Source: Flavobacterium azizsancarii
GTDB lineage: Bacteria > Bacteroidota > Bacteroidia > Flavobacteriales > Flavobacteriaceae
Direction of reading: 5' to 3'
Length of the DNA stretch: 64,000 bases
Assembly: GCF_027980145.1 (NCBI RefSeq)
Contig: NZ_JAMZNK010000001.1
Location: forward strand, 62,001 to 126,000
Shown here: positions 16,156 to 25,985 of the stretch, piece after piece
Layout of the letters: each line of letters starts with the position of its first letter
Numbering within the stretch: position 1 is the stretch's first letter
Position numbers and translations under genes: made by a program
The notes under the pieces: generated by a model
Told to the model about the DNA's origin: nothing
Seen by the model: only the letters and a program-made list of their open reading frames with translations
Databases searched by the model: none

Positions 16156-18459
16156 ATGGCCATCAAGAAAAACAATCAACCTAATAGTAATAAGGATATT
16201 AACTACTATAAAAAGAAATTCTGGAGAATTTTTGCTTATACCTTATTGGGTATTTTAGCTTTCTTTTTATTTGCCTCGTGGGGTTTATTCGGATCGATGC
16301 CTTCTTTTGAAGATTTAGAAAATCCGGATTCTAATTTGGCTACAGAAATCATTTCGTCTGATGGAGTAGTAATTGGTAAATATTTCAAAACCAACAGATC
16401 TCAACTTAAGTATTCAGATTTGCCAAAAAGTTTGGTAGAAGCTTTAGTTGCTACTGAAGATGCTCGTTTTTATGATCACTCGGGTATTGACGGACGTGGA
16501 ACTTTAAGAGCAGTTTTCAGTTTAGGAACTAATGGTGGAGCAAGTACATTAACGCAACAGCTTGCAAAACAATTATTTCACGGAGAAGGATCTAAGTTTC
16601 TTCCGTTCAGGATTGTACAAAAAATAAAAGAATGGATTATTGCCATTCGTCTCGAACGACAATATACCAAGAATGAGATTCTGGCGATGTATTGTAATGT
16701 ATATGATTTTGGAAATTATTCCGTTGGAGTAAGTTCTGCTGCGCAAACCTATTTCTCTAAAGATCCAAAAGATTTAACGATGGATGAATCAGCTATGTTA
16801 GTTGGTATGTTCAAAAATTCAGGTTTATACAATCCGGTTCGTAATCCTGAAGGAGTAAAAAATCGCCGTAACGTTGTGCTTTCTCAAATGGAAAAAGCCA
16901 AAATGATTACAGAGTCTGAGAAATTAAGATTACAAGCTTTGCCGATTGCCTTAAAATTTAAATTAGAAAGTCACCGCGAAGGAACAGCTACGTATTTTAG
17001 AGAATATCTTCGTGATTATATGAAAAAATGGGTGTCTGAAAATAAAAAACCTGATGGTTCAGATTATGATATCTACAAAGATGGTCTGAAAATTTATACT
17101 ACTATCGATTCAAGAATGCAGTCATATGCTGAAGAAGCTGTTTCTGAACATATGAAAAATTTACAACAACAGTTTTTTATTGAACAGAAAACCAATAAAA
17201 ATGCGCCTTTTGTAAATATTTCTCAGGCAGAAACGGATCGACTAATGATGCAGGCGATGAAAAATTCTACGCGTTGGGCCATTATGAAAGATATGGATAA
17301 AAGTGAAGATGATATCATTGCTTCTTTCAAGGTAAAAACAAAAATGCGCGTATTTACCTGGAAAGGTGAACGTGATACAGTAATGACACCGCTTGATTCT
17401 ATTCGTTATTTTAAACACTTTTTGCAATCTGGTTTAATGGCTATGGAACCGCAAACCGGAAATATTAAGGCATGGGTTGGCGGAATCAATTATAAATATT
17501 TCCAATACGATCACGTTGGGCAAGGGGCGAGACAAGTAGGTTCTACTTTTAAACCGTTTGTGTATGCAACTGCAATCGAACAATTGAATATGTCTCCTTG
17601 CGATTCTATTCTTGACGGACCATTTATGATTCATAAAGGGCGTCATAATGTTACTGCGGATTGGGAGCCAAGAAACTCTGATAACAGATACCGCGGTATG
17701 GTTACATTGAAACAAGGTCTGGCAAATTCGATCAATACCATTTCTGCAAAATTAATAGATCGCGTAGGACCGGAAGCTGTTGTCGAATTAACGCATAAAT
17801 TAGGTGTGAAAACTGAAATTCCTGCACAGCCATCCATTGCACTTGGTGCTGTTGATATTACGGTTGAAGACATGGTTGCTGCTTACAGCACATTTGCAAA
17901 TCAGGGAGTATATGTAAAACCGCAATTTTTAAGCCGTATTGAGAATAAAAGCGGAGAGGTTATTTATGAACCAATTCCTGAATCTCACGACGTTTTAAAT
18001 AAAGATATTGCTTTTGCAGTAATCAAATTATTAGAAGGTGTTACTGAAACCGGTTCTGGTGCACGTTTACGTACGCAAGGAGGTGGAAGCGGAGACAAGC
18101 GTTGGACAGGATATCCGTATATGTTCAGGAATCCTATTGCCGGTAAAACAGGAACAACTCAAAACCAGTCTGATGGTTGGTTTATGGGTATGGTGCCTAA
18201 TCTGGTAACTGGAGTTTGGGTAGGTTGTGAAGATCGTTCAGCACGTTTTAAAAGTTTAACTTACGGACAGGGTGCAACTGCAGCATTGCCAATTTGGGGT
18301 TATTTCATGAAACTTTGTTATGCTGATGCCGGACTTAAGGTTTCGAAATCAGAGTTTGAACGACCAGCAAATCTTTCGATAAAAGTAGATTGTTACAGTG
18401 CTCCAAAAGTAAAAGATACCACTGCAACAGAACAAAATACAGACGAATTCGAACTGTAG
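16156..18459 (+). CDS. mrcA: Class A penicillin-binding protein (PBP1A), bifunctional peptidoglycan synthase
   Basis: Polymerises glycan strands and cross-links peptides in the periplasm. A single membrane anchor (about 24-45) is followed by a GT51 transglycosylase domain with catalytic E101 (ATEDARFYDHSGID) and GASTLTQQLAKQLF. The transpeptidase domain has S463-x-x-K466 (GSTFKPF), a SIN-type motif (ANSINTISAKL) and K664-TGTT. Length 767 is typical. It is followed by a terminator. Enzyme assignment is firm; the gene symbol follows common usage. Confidence 0.92.
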   Translation: MAIKKNNQPNSNKDINYYKKKFWRIFAYTLLGILAFFLFASWGLFGSMPSFEDLENPDSNLATEIISSDGVVIGKYFKTNRSQLKYSDLPKSLVEALVATEDARFYDHSGIDGRGTLRAVFSLGTNGGASTLTQQLAKQLFHGEGSKFLPFRIVQKIKEWIIAIRLERQYTKNEILAMYCNVYDFGNYSVGVSSAAQTYFSKDPKDLTMDESAMLVGMFKNSGLYNPVRNPEGVKNRRNVVLSQMEKAKMITESEKLRLQALPIALKFKLESHREGTATYFREYLRDYMKKWVSENKKPDGSDYDIYKDGLKIYTTIDSRMQSYAEEAVSEHMKNLQQQFFIEQKTNKNAPFVNISQAETDRLMMQAMKNSTRWAIMKDMDKSEDDIIASFKVKTKMRVFTWKGERDTVMTPLDSIRYFKHFLQSGLMAMEPQTGNIKAWVGGINYKYFQYDHVGQGARQVGSTFKPFVYATAIEQLNMSPCDSILDGPFMIHKGRHNVTADWEPRNSDNRYRGMVTLKQGLANSINTISAKLIDRVGPEAVVELTHKLGVKTEIPAQPSIALGAVDITVEDMVAAYSTFANQGVYVKPQFLSRIENKSGEVIYEPIPESHDVLNKDIAFAVIKLLEGVTETGSGARLRTQGGGSGDKRWTGYPYMFRNPIAGKTGTTQNQSDGWFMGMVPNLVTGVWVGCEDRSARFKSLTYGQGATAALPIWGYFMKLCYADAGLKVSKSEFERPANLSIKVDCYSAPKVKDTTATEQNTDEFEL

Positions 18460-18480
18460 TTTAAATTCACTTTAAAATAA

Positions 18481-18532
18481 AAAATCCTTTTGTAATCTTC
18501 AGTAATTTAGAAGAAAACAAAAGGATTTTTTT
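18481..18532 (+). terminator. Terminator of the ricT-gldH-PBP1A operon
   Basis: AAAATCCTTTTG (18481-18492) pairs with CAAAAGGATTTT (18519-18530), followed by a run of T. Confidence 0.8.
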
Positions 18533-18540
18533 TGGAATAA

Positions 18541-18655
18541 GATCTTACCGCAAAGAGCGCTAAGATTTATACAAAGTTCGCAAAGCTATTTAATAAATTA
18601 CGCTTTGCGGACTTTGCATTTTTTATTGTGAACTCTGCGGTTAATTGCAGTTGGC
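18541..18655. repeat. Dispersed GCAAAG/CTTTGC repeat with an inverted pair
   Basis: CAAAGTTCGCAAAGC (from 18572) and GCTTTGCGGACTTTG (18602-18616) form an imperfect inverted repeat within text (CCGCAAAGAGCGCTAAG, AACTCTGCGGTTAA) of a kind scattered through flavobacterial intergenic DNA. It occupies most of the 306-base gap between the PBP1A and CoA-transferase genes. No gene seen. Confidence 0.5.
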
Positions 18656-18765
18656 TGTTAAATTACAATGAAATAAAATGTAGATTTATTTTTTACGAAA
18701 TCGTTATAATTTGATCTAAAAATCTTATTTTTATCAAAAATATACAGTTATAAAGACAGTTTGTT

Positions 18766-19467
18766 ATGATTACAAAAAAAGTAAATAACGTTCAGGATGC
18801 TACAGAAGGAATCGAAGGCGGAATGACTATTATGTTTGGTGGTTTTGGTTTGTGCGGAATTCCTGAAAATACTATTGCGGCATTAGTAAATACAACAATT
18901 TCAGATTTAACCTGTATTTCGAATAATGCCGGAGTTGATGATTTTGGTTTGGGATTGCTTTTGCAGAAAAAACAAATCAAAAAAATGATTTCGTCTTATG
19001 TTGGTGAAAATGCCGAGTTCGAACGTCAGATGCTTTCAGGAGAATTAGAAGTTGAACTTACTCCACAAGGAACTTTGGCTGAACGTTGTCGTGCTGCACA
19101 AGCTGGAATTCCTGCTTTTTTTACTCCTGCAGGTTATGGAACTGAAGTTGCTGAGGGAAAAGAAGTCCGTGAATTCAACGGAAAGATGCATATCATGGAA
19201 GAAGCATTTAAAGCTGATTTTGCGATTGTAAAAGCATGGAAAGGTGATGAAGCCGGAAATCTGATTTTTAAAGGAACTGCAAGAAACTTCAATGCTTGTA
19301 TGGCCGGAGCTGCAAAAATTACAATTGCCGAAGTTGAAGAATTGGTTCCTGTTGGAACTTTAGATCCAAATCAAATTCATATTCCGGGAATTATGGTGCA
19401 ACGCATTTTTCAGGGTGAGAAGTTTGAGAAAAGAATCGAACAACGAACTGTTAGGGTTAAAAATTAG
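18766..19467 (+). CDS. scoA: 3-oxoacid CoA-transferase subunit A
   Basis: Subunit A of a succinyl-CoA:acetoacetate-type CoA-transferase, which moves CoA to 3-oxoacids in ketone-body or branched-chain breakdown. The 233-residue sequence has the family glycine-rich start ([20 protein letters not shown]), the [12 protein letters not shown] motif, and the [25 protein letters not shown] stretch. The catalytic glutamate is in subunit B, encoded next. The acyl acceptor cannot be fixed from sequence. Confidence 0.9.
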   Translation: MITKKVNNVQDATEGIEGGMTIMFGGFGLCGIPENTIAALVNTTISDLTCISNNAGVDDFGLGLLLQKKQIKKMISSYVGENAEFERQMLSGELEVELTPQGTLAERCRAAQAGIPAFFTPAGYGTEVAEGKEVREFNGKMHIMEEAFKADFAIVKAWKGDEAGNLIFKGTARNFNACMAGAAKITIAEVEELVPVGTLDPNQIHIPGIMVQRIFQGEKFEKRIEQRTVRVKN

Positions 19468-19578
19468 ATAATTAGAAAATGTGATAATTAGATAATTGAT
19501 TAGATTGTGCGAAATGTAGCATTATCTAATTGACTCATTTGCACATTGACACATTTAAAAATTGACACATTCAAAAAT

Positions 19579-20235
19579 ATGTTAACAAAAGAAGATATTG
19601 CAAAACGAATTGCAAAAGAAGTAAAAGACAGGTATTTTGTCAATCTTGGTATTGGGATTCCAACTTTGGTTGCGAATTATGTCAGAGAAGATATTGCGGT
19701 TGAGTTTCAAAGTGAGAACGGCGTTTTGGGTATGGGACCATTTCCTTTTGCGGGAGAAGAAGACGCGGATGTTATCAATGCAGGAAAACAAACAATTACC
19801 ACGCTTCCGGGTGCGAGTTTCTTTGATTCGGCTTTTAGTTTCGGGATGATTCGCAGTCAAAAAGTAGACTTGACGATTTTAGGAGCGATGGAAGTTTCAG
19901 AAAACGGAGATATTGCCAACTGGAAAATTCCCGGCAAAATGGTAAAAGGAATGGGAGGCGCAATGGATTTGGTAGCATCTGCCGAAAATATAATCGTGGC
20001 CATGATGCATGTTAATAAAGCAGGCGAATCTAAAATTTTGAAAAAATGTACTTTGCCATTAACGGGTGTAGGATGCGTTAAAAAGGTTGTAACTGAATTA
20101 GCAGTTCTCGAAGTAACAAAAAATGGATTTAAGCTCTTAGAACGTGCGCCAGGTGTTTCTGTACAACATATCGTCGCTTCGACAGAAGCAGATTTGATTA
20201 TTGAGGGAGAAATTCCGGAAATGGATATAAAATAA
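19579..20235 (+). CDS. scoB: 3-oxoacid CoA-transferase subunit B
   Basis: The partner subunit, 218 residues from the ATG at 19579 (an upstream in-frame ATG at 19546 falls in repetitive ACACATT text and is disfavoured). It contains VNLGIGIPTLVANYV and SENGVLGMGPFP, where the glutamate of SENG is the residue that forms the CoA thioester in this family. The later GGAMDLV motif is also present. The 111-base gap between the subunits is AT-rich text with repeated AATTAGATAATT and is longer than usual for this gene pair. A terminator follows. Confidence 0.9.
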   Translation: MLTKEDIAKRIAKEVKDRYFVNLGIGIPTLVANYVREDIAVEFQSENGVLGMGPFPFAGEEDADVINAGKQTITTLPGASFFDSAFSFGMIRSQKVDLTILGAMEVSENGDIANWKIPGKMVKGMGGAMDLVASAENIIVAMMHVNKAGESKILKKCTLPLTGVGCVKKVVTELAVLEVTKNGFKLLERAPGVSVQHIVASTEADLIIEGEIPEMDIK

Positions 20236-20261
20236 ATTCTCAGTTTATTTTAAAAATGTAT

Positions 20262-20292
20262 TAAGGCCAGCTTTTTAAAAGGCTGGCTTTTA
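20262..20292 (+). terminator. Terminator after scoB
   Basis: AAGGCCAGC - TTTTTAAAA - GGCTGGC hairpin followed by TTTTATTTA. Confidence 0.75.
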
Positions 20293-20447
20293 TTTATAGA
20301 TTATTTTAAAAATTTAGTCAGTGACAGATATGCTGCTTTATAGATTATAACCAACATGGTGATTTTGCAGATTCATGCGAAGCAGTTTCTACAGCAACTC
20401 TGGTAACTAAAATAGCCTAGCAGTTTTAATTGCGGGCTTTTCTATAA

Positions 20448-21167
20448 TTATTTTTTAAAGTCAAAATTATCAATAGAAACTTCTTTTTTTCTATAAATTT
20501 TACCCTTTGGAGTTAGTAGTTGCTTTTTCCATTGGTCGTTTTCAAAATAAATTTTTATAGTATCTGAATAAGTAGCTATTCCTATAGTGTCATTATTGTC
20601 ATCTTTATAATCAAAAGAAACACTTCTGGAATAAAATGTTTGTTTCTCATTTTTTGGATTCGCATTTAGAAATACAGTCCAGGAACCTACTCCGCTATCA
20701 CTTGAAGATTCCCATTCATGCACTAATTGTAATTTTTTATCGGCGAGATAAAATAAATATTGTTTTTGTAAAGAACCATCAGTCTGAACACCATAATCAA
20801 GTTGAATGAAAGGAGAAACTGAAGAATCATCATCTGGAGATAAACCATAATTTGCACTCCATTCAGAATCCTTAAAACAATCATTAATAGTAAGATCTTT
20901 AGAAGCAATTTGTTTATTATTAGTATAAAAAGCAAGTCTGTATTGAACATTTTCGTTGCCCTCTTTCGTTACTGTCTTTTTTAATAATGAAGCTATTATA
21001 TAATTGGTTTTTGTGTCATAACCTGAAATGGCAATTGTGTCTGTTTTTAAGACTTTTACCTGAGGAAGCTCAGTTTCTATTTTACTGCCATTGTTTATGT
21101 TTGGGTCAATTTCTTTTTTACAACTTGCGACAATCAACAAAAGAAAAAAGAGGGGTAATTTTTTCAT
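20448..21167 (-). CDS. Lipoprotein of unknown function, paralog of the gene at 31613-32341
   Basis: A 239-residue lipoprotein (lipobox IVASC, C16). It shares a colinear set of motifs with the gene at 31613-32341: VLKTDTIAIS, FKDSEWSANYGL, LQLVHEWESSSDSGVGSW, TFYSRSVSF, YSDTIKI and WKKQLLTPKGKIY. I do not recognise a named family. It has a strong promoter of its own at 21183-21214, so it is a single-gene unit. Location is probably the outer membrane facing the periplasm. Confidence 0.7.
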   Translation of the reverse strand: MKKLPLFFLLLIVASCKKEIDPNINNGSKIETELPQVKVLKTDTIAISGYDTKTNYIIASLLKKTVTKEGNENVQYRLAFYTNNKQIASKDLTINDCFKDSEWSANYGLSPDDDSSVSPFIQLDYGVQTDGSLQKQYLFYLADKKLQLVHEWESSSDSGVGSWTVFLNANPKNEKQTFYSRSVSFDYKDDNNDTIGIATYSDTIKIYFENDQWKKQLLTPKGKIYRKKEVSIDNFDFKK

Positions 21168-21182
21168 TTTTAAATTTTTTTA

Positions 21183-21214
21183 CAAATGTAATTTGGGAAA
21201 AGCGAATTGACAAA
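21183..21214 (-). promoter_or_regulatory. Bacteroidota-type promoter for the lipoprotein gene at 20448-21167
   Basis: Read on the minus strand, TTTG (21211-21214) and TACATTTG (21183-21190) are 20 bases apart, a full match to the consensus. The start codon is 15 bases downstream. Confidence 0.65.
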
Positions 21215-21325
21215 TGCTTTAAGATGTTTTTATAAGATTTACTTTACGCTAAAAGTAATATGTTTCATTAAAAAGTAGTAGGTCAAAAAAATCAAATTTA
21301 ATAATTCAATCTAAATATAAAAGCA

Positions 21326-21347
21326 AAAACCGCCGATATAGGCGGTT
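21326..21347 (-). terminator. Terminator of the TonB receptor gene
   Basis: On the minus strand AACCGCC - TATATC - GGCGGTT is followed by TTTGCTTTT; it lies 65 bases past the receptor's stop. Confidence 0.7.
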
Positions 21348-21412
21348 CTATTGTAAATAAGACATTGTTTCTTTCCGATTTTATGGCTCATATAAAAGCT
21401 TTGAAATTAGAT

Positions 21413-24067
21413 TTACAAAGTAAAACTCATGCGGGTAAAGTAATATGCTCCCGTTGTACCCATTTGTACCGGCGCATATTTAAACACTCCATAGTAACTG
21501 TTCTCGTAAATTTGTCTGTCCGGGAAAATATCAAATAAATTGTTTGCTCCCAATGCAACCTGAATTTTTGGAGTTATTTTGTAAGCTACAGTCATATCTG
21601 TAACCACTTTTCCGTTGTGTTTCTGGATTCCTCCAAAAGGAAAACCATCACGAATTACTTCTCCAAAATAAGTATTTCTCACTAAGAAATTCCATTTTGT
21701 CAAACTGTAATTGATTGCAAAAGTACCTTTGTGTTTAGGTGTATTTGTTTCTATCAGACTTCTTTCCTGAGGTCCGTAATACACATCTTCCTGACCAACA
21801 AATAAAAGCGGAATATTATTTAATTTATCATCTACTTGATTAGCATTGTAGTTGTACAATAACGAAAGATTCATTTTGCCGGGACCAACATTCATATCAT
21901 AATCAATAACCACATCAACTCCGTTTGTAGTAGTGTTAATGGCATTAGTAAAGAAACGTCCGGTTTGAGCACCGTATTGTGCAAACAAATCACGTAGTGC
22001 AGGAACAGGTTCTCCAGCAGCATCATTTCCTAAATTTCCTGTAAGAATGATTCTGTTATCAATTCTGATGTGGTAATAATCAGCAGTAATGTGTAGTTTT
22101 TTGGTTGGAGAAAAAACGATTCCAAAACTGTAATTTCTGGATGTTTCCTCTTTCAGTTTCGGGATTCCAAGTTCTTTCGCTACCTGACTGTCATTTCTAA
22201 AAATTCCCGAATTCAGAATTTGCCCGTCAACCGCATCTGTTGCAATATTATTAAAATATTGTTGATGTAATGATGGCGCTCTAAAACCTGTACTAATTGC
22301 TCCACGAACAAAAAGGTTGTCAAGTATTTTATATCTGGCAGATAATTTTCCGTTAATGGTATTTCCAAAATCAGTAAAATCCTCGTAACGTCCGGCAATT
22401 CCAATCAATAATTTATCCGTAACATCAGCTTCAACATCGGCATAAACCCCAACGCTGTTTCTGTTTTCGTTTACAGCATTCAAAGGAGAAAAACCAGGAA
22501 ATGATTGCGATCCTCCATCGATATAAGAGTTTTCTTCGCCAGGAACAATTTTGTATTTTTCAAAACGATATTCACCTCCAAATGCAACACTCAAACCGCT
22601 GAAAATATCTTTATATAATCTTGAAACATCAGCATTAACGGTGTTTTGCAAGAAAGAGTGATTTCCGGCTTTAAAATTTGTCTGGCCATTATCTCCTAAC
22701 GAAACGTTATTGGTATTCGATACATCATAAATAAATTTGTTCTCTCCAATAGTGTTGCTTACATCCAGTTTCCATTCTCCAAATTTAAATTTGAAACCAA
22801 CAGAAGAAGAAAGATCCGTTACAACAGAGTTTAATTCAGGTTGAAATCCGAAAGGGAAAATAGAAGCAACAACATTCTCAGTCTCACTTGGTAAACGTCT
22901 GAAACCATAACCAGTTCCTTCTCTGTGACTTACTCCGCCCGAAGCATAAAACTCAATTTGATCGTTTAACGGAATAGATGCATTAAAAAATCCCTGAATA
23001 TTCTGGATTTTTGCATCTCCAATCTGAAAATTAAAATCATCACGTTTCAAACCATTTTGAGCTAATAAATTATTATCAATCTGGCGTGATTGTGCCGGAT
23101 TTTCAGCAAAATCGTAAGCAAAGAAGTTACCTTCAGCCGATTGATCAAAGATGATTAGGTTGTTGTTTTGAGAACGATTTGTTTTTTGGCGATCGTTGAA
23201 TTCAGCTGTTAAATTGATAAAACCGCCTTTGTTGCCAATTTTTGCTCCATAGTTTAGGTTCACATTTGTAGTTTGACCATCGTTTCTAGATGTCGAACCA
23301 TAAGTAGCATTTACTTCTAAACCTGCATTGTCTTTTAAAACCAAATTGATCACACCTGCAATTGCATCAGAACCATATTGTGCTGCTGCACCATCACGTA
23401 AAACCTCAATTCGTTTAATTGCCGAAGCTGGAATAGCGCTTAAATCTGTTCCAACAGAACCGTTTCCAACTGTGTTTTGGTAATTTACCAACGATGTGGT
23501 ATGTCTTCTTTTTCCGTTAATCAAAACCAGAACCTGATCAGGACCTAAACCTCTTAAAGAAGCCGGATCGATATGTTCTGTTCCGTCAGCAGATGATTGT
23601 CTGTTTGAATTAAACGATGGGATCAAATAAGTAAGGATGTCATTTGTTGTAGTTTGTGGAGTTGTATTACGGATTTTTGCCAAATTTACAACGTCAACAG
23701 GAACTGCAGTTTCTAATTTGCTTTTCTTTGGATTTCTACTTCCTACAACTACAATTTCATCAAGACTGTTGCTTTCTGCAATAAGCTGAATGTCCAGAAA
23801 GTGATCTTTTGCAACCACTTCTTTCTTTTGATAACCAAATAATGAAACAATAAGTGTTGGGTTATTTACAGATGAGTTGATTGTAAATTTTCCTAAAGCA
23901 TCACTCGTCGTAGTATTTTGAGTTCCTTTGATTAGAATAGTAGCAAATTCTATCGGGTTTCCATTTTCATTTGTGATCGTTCCTTTTATCTCGTGGTTTT
24001 GTGCAAAAAACAAAGTACTTGATAAAGTAAGAATTGCAGTTATGACAATTTTTAGTTTTTTTCTCAT
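21413..24067 (-). CDS. TonB-dependent outer-membrane receptor with CarboxypepD_reg-like N-terminal domain
   Basis: An 884-residue receptor. It has a signal peptide, then a carboxypeptidase-regulatory-like domain (about 25-105, HEIKGTITNENGNPIEFATILIKG). The plug domain (about 120-245) includes DPASLRGLGPDQVLVLINGKRR and IEVLRDGAAAQYGSDAIAGVINLV. A long beta-barrel follows, ending in a final strand YYFTRMSFTL. The substrate is imported with energy from TonB; no SusD partner is adjacent, so it is not of the SusCD type. A TACATTTG -7 element (minus strand, 24163-24170) lies 95 bases upstream of the start. Substrate unknown. Confidence 0.9.
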   Translation of the reverse strand: MRKKLKIVITAILTLSSTLFFAQNHEIKGTITNENGNPIEFATILIKGTQNTTTSDALGKFTINSSVNNPTLIVSLFGYQKKEVVAKDHFLDIQLIAESNSLDEIVVVGSRNPKKSKLETAVPVDVVNLAKIRNTTPQTTTNDILTYLIPSFNSNRQSSADGTEHIDPASLRGLGPDQVLVLINGKRRHTTSLVNYQNTVGNGSVGTDLSAIPASAIKRIEVLRDGAAAQYGSDAIAGVINLVLKDNAGLEVNATYGSTSRNDGQTTNVNLNYGAKIGNKGGFINLTAEFNDRQKTNRSQNNNLIIFDQSAEGNFFAYDFAENPAQSRQIDNNLLAQNGLKRDDFNFQIGDAKIQNIQGFFNASIPLNDQIEFYASGGVSHREGTGYGFRRLPSETENVVASIFPFGFQPELNSVVTDLSSSVGFKFKFGEWKLDVSNTIGENKFIYDVSNTNNVSLGDNGQTNFKAGNHSFLQNTVNADVSRLYKDIFSGLSVAFGGEYRFEKYKIVPGEENSYIDGGSQSFPGFSPLNAVNENRNSVGVYADVEADVTDKLLIGIAGRYEDFTDFGNTINGKLSARYKILDNLFVRGAISTGFRAPSLHQQYFNNIATDAVDGQILNSGIFRNDSQVAKELGIPKLKEETSRNYSFGIVFSPTKKLHITADYYHIRIDNRIILTGNLGNDAAGEPVPALRDLFAQYGAQTGRFFTNAINTTTNGVDVVIDYDMNVGPGKMNLSLLYNYNANQVDDKLNNIPLLFVGQEDVYYGPQERSLIETNTPKHKGTFAINYSLTKWNFLVRNTYFGEVIRDGFPFGGIQKHNGKVVTDMTVAYKITPKIQVALGANNLFDIFPDRQIYENSYYGVFKYAPVQMGTTGAYYFTRMSFTL

Positions 24068-24277
24068 TGATGGTTTTGGTTTTGAGTATGATGTAATAAT
24101 TATTCGAATAGAAGAAGCTGAAAGCTAATGCCTACTATTTATATAGAGTATTGAATAAAATGCAAATGTAATTGTAAATAATCGAAATCGTTTAACGAAT
24201 TACTGTTTTTTATAAAAAGAAGACTTTAAAATTGGGCTTAATAAAATATCTTTGCTGAAAATTTAAAAAGAGAAAAA

Positions 24278-25165
24278 ATGAAAGTACGTTTATTACTTTT
24301 TTTGTGCGCTCTGACATTTAATGGTTTCGCACAAAATAATGTATTGGTTTTTCAATCAGATTTTGGTTTGAAAGATGGGGCAGTATCTGCTATGAAAGGG
24401 GTTGCAATGGGGGTTTCTACCGATATTAAAATATTTGATGTAACGCACGAAATCCCGGCATTTAATATTTGGGAAGCGGCTTATCGTTTGTCTCAAACGG
24501 CACAATATTATCCTGCAGGAACTGTATTTGTATCTGTTTGTGATCCCGGAGTTGGTACAGCAAGACATTCAGTAGTTTTACTGACTAAATCAGGTCATTA
24601 CTTTGTTACTCCGGACAACGGAACTTTAACTTTAGTTGCGGAACAATTAGGAATTCAGGAAATTCGTGAAATCGACGAAGTAAAAAACCGTCGTCAGAAC
24701 TCAAATGAATCTTATACATTTCACGGTCGTGATGTTTATGCTTTTACCGGAGCTCGTTTAGCGTCTAAAACTATTACTTTTGAAGAAGTTGGGCCTAAAT
24801 TGCCAAATGAAGTAGTAAAAATCGAGTACCAAAAACCGGTTTTCGAAAAAGGAATTATCAAAGGCGGAATCCCGATTTTAGATATTCAATACGGAAATGT
24901 TTGGACTAACATCGATAAAAAAACATTTGCTAATTTAAATTTAAAAGCAGGTGATATGGTGAAAATTCAAATCTTCAACGGAACTAAAAAAGCATATGAA
25001 GGGAAATTAAAATTGGTACATACTTTTGGAGAAGTTCCTGTTGGGACTGATGTTTGTTACTTCAATAGTCTTTTAAACTTTTCATTGGCAGTAAACCAAG
25101 GAAGTTTCTCTGCAAAACATAAAATCTATAGTGGAGCTGACTGGAGTATTTTGGTTAGTAAATAA
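24278..25165 (+). CDS. S-adenosylmethionine hydrolase (DUF62 family), apparently exported
   Basis: A 295-residue DUF62 protein. This family splits SAM to adenosine and methionine with an activated water. The conserved triad is visible with the family spacing: D89 and R96 in VCDPGVGTAR, and H149 in FHGRD. Also present are the N-terminal SDFG and TPDNGTLT motifs. Unusually, the first 19 residues (MKVRLLLFLCALTFNGFAQ) look like a signal peptide, which would place the enzyme outside the cytoplasm. TATCTTTG at 24247-24254 is a plausible -7 promoter element. A terminator follows, so it is monocistronic. Family firm; extracytoplasmic location inferred. Confidence 0.85.
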   Translation: MKVRLLLFLCALTFNGFAQNNVLVFQSDFGLKDGAVSAMKGVAMGVSTDIKIFDVTHEIPAFNIWEAAYRLSQTAQYYPAGTVFVSVCDPGVGTARHSVVLLTKSGHYFVTPDNGTLTLVAEQLGIQEIREIDEVKNRRQNSNESYTFHGRDVYAFTGARLASKTITFEEVGPKLPNEVVKIEYQKPVFEKGIIKGGIPILDIQYGNVWTNIDKKTFANLNLKAGDMVKIQIFNGTKKAYEGKLKLVHTFGEVPVGTDVCYFNSLLNFSLAVNQGSFSAKHKIYSGADWSILVSK

Positions 25166-25189
25166 ATAGCAATTACAGCTTAAAACGAT

Positions 25190-25219
25190 AAAACCGCCTG
25201 ATCAGGCGGTTTTTGTTTT
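25190..25219 (+). terminator. Terminator after the SAM hydrolase gene
   Basis: Perfect AAACCGCCTGA/TCAGGCGGTTT palindrome (25191-25212) with TTTGTTTTT after it. Confidence 0.85.
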
Positions 25220-25337
25220 TAAATAAATACCACAGAGTGTACAAAGTATTTTTATCAATTAGGTTTAATAAAAACACAGAGAACACAAAGCTTTGAAAAC
25301 ATTATATTATGTGGGCATTGCGATAATTAAGGCCTAA

Positions 25338-25362
25338 AAAAAACCGCCCAATTAGGCGGTTT
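25338..25362 (-). terminator. Terminator of the barrel-protein gene at 25411-25938
   Basis: On the minus strand AAACCGCC - TAATTG - GGCGGTTT is followed by TTTTT. Same CCGCC/GGCGG core as the terminators at 21326 and 25190. Confidence 0.7.
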
Positions 25363-25410
25363 CATATTTTATAAACTTTGCGACTTAGTGTCTTTGTAGC
25401 AAAAGGCTTT

Positions 25411-25938
25411 TTACAAATTAAAAGAAGCTCCTAAACTAAAAGTTGTCTGATTGTTCAAATGATCAAATACACCATTGTTATTGCCATATTTTGCAATTGG
25501 GAAACCAATTTCTGTGAAAACACCAAATCCTTCAGTAAAGAAATAACGGCCACCAACATGACCACCAAAATTGTGTAATCCTAAGCTTAAACCTGGATAA
25601 ACATCTAATTCCTTAATACCAATAACACTGCTTAAATTAGCATTAATTCTGGCTTTAGCATCAAAACGATCACTAAAATCAGGTTTGTAATCATTATAAG
25701 GAGTTGGATTACCGTGGTAAAAACCATTAAAATTATCTACGCCTAATAAGTAGTTAGCAACAAAACCAAAAGAGAAGTTTTCGCCTAAGCCAAAATCAAC
25801 AGAACCCTGAATTCCTGAACCACCATCTTGTATGTTAGCACCAACGTTAACCTTAACATCTCCTTTTCCTTTAAAAGCTTGTTGAGCTTGTGTGAATCCA
25901 AATGATACTAAAAACAAAAGTGTAATTACCTTTTTCAT
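25411..25938 (-). CDS. Small outer-membrane beta-barrel protein, function unknown
   Basis: A 175-residue protein with signal peptide MKKVITLLFLVSFGFTQAQQ. The mature part alternates polar and hydrophobic residues typical of transmembrane strands (GDVKVNVGANI, SVDFGLGENFSFGFVANYLLG, ARINANLS, GGRYFFTEGFGVFTEIGF) and ends in a strand with terminal aromatic/leucine (TTFSLGASFNL). Probably an eight-strand barrel. A CAAAAATA (-7 element on the minus strand) is at 25966-25973. No named role. Confidence 0.7.
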   Translation of the reverse strand: MKKVITLLFLVSFGFTQAQQAFKGKGDVKVNVGANIQDGGSGIQGSVDFGLGENFSFGFVANYLLGVDNFNGFYHGNPTPYNDYKPDFSDRFDAKARINANLSSVIGIKELDVYPGLSLGLHNFGGHVGGRYFFTEGFGVFTEIGFPIAKYGNNNGVFDHLNNQTTFSLGASFNL

Positions 25939-25985
25939 AAACTTAAATATTTAATTTTTAAAGTGCAAAAATAACCTTTTATGAA

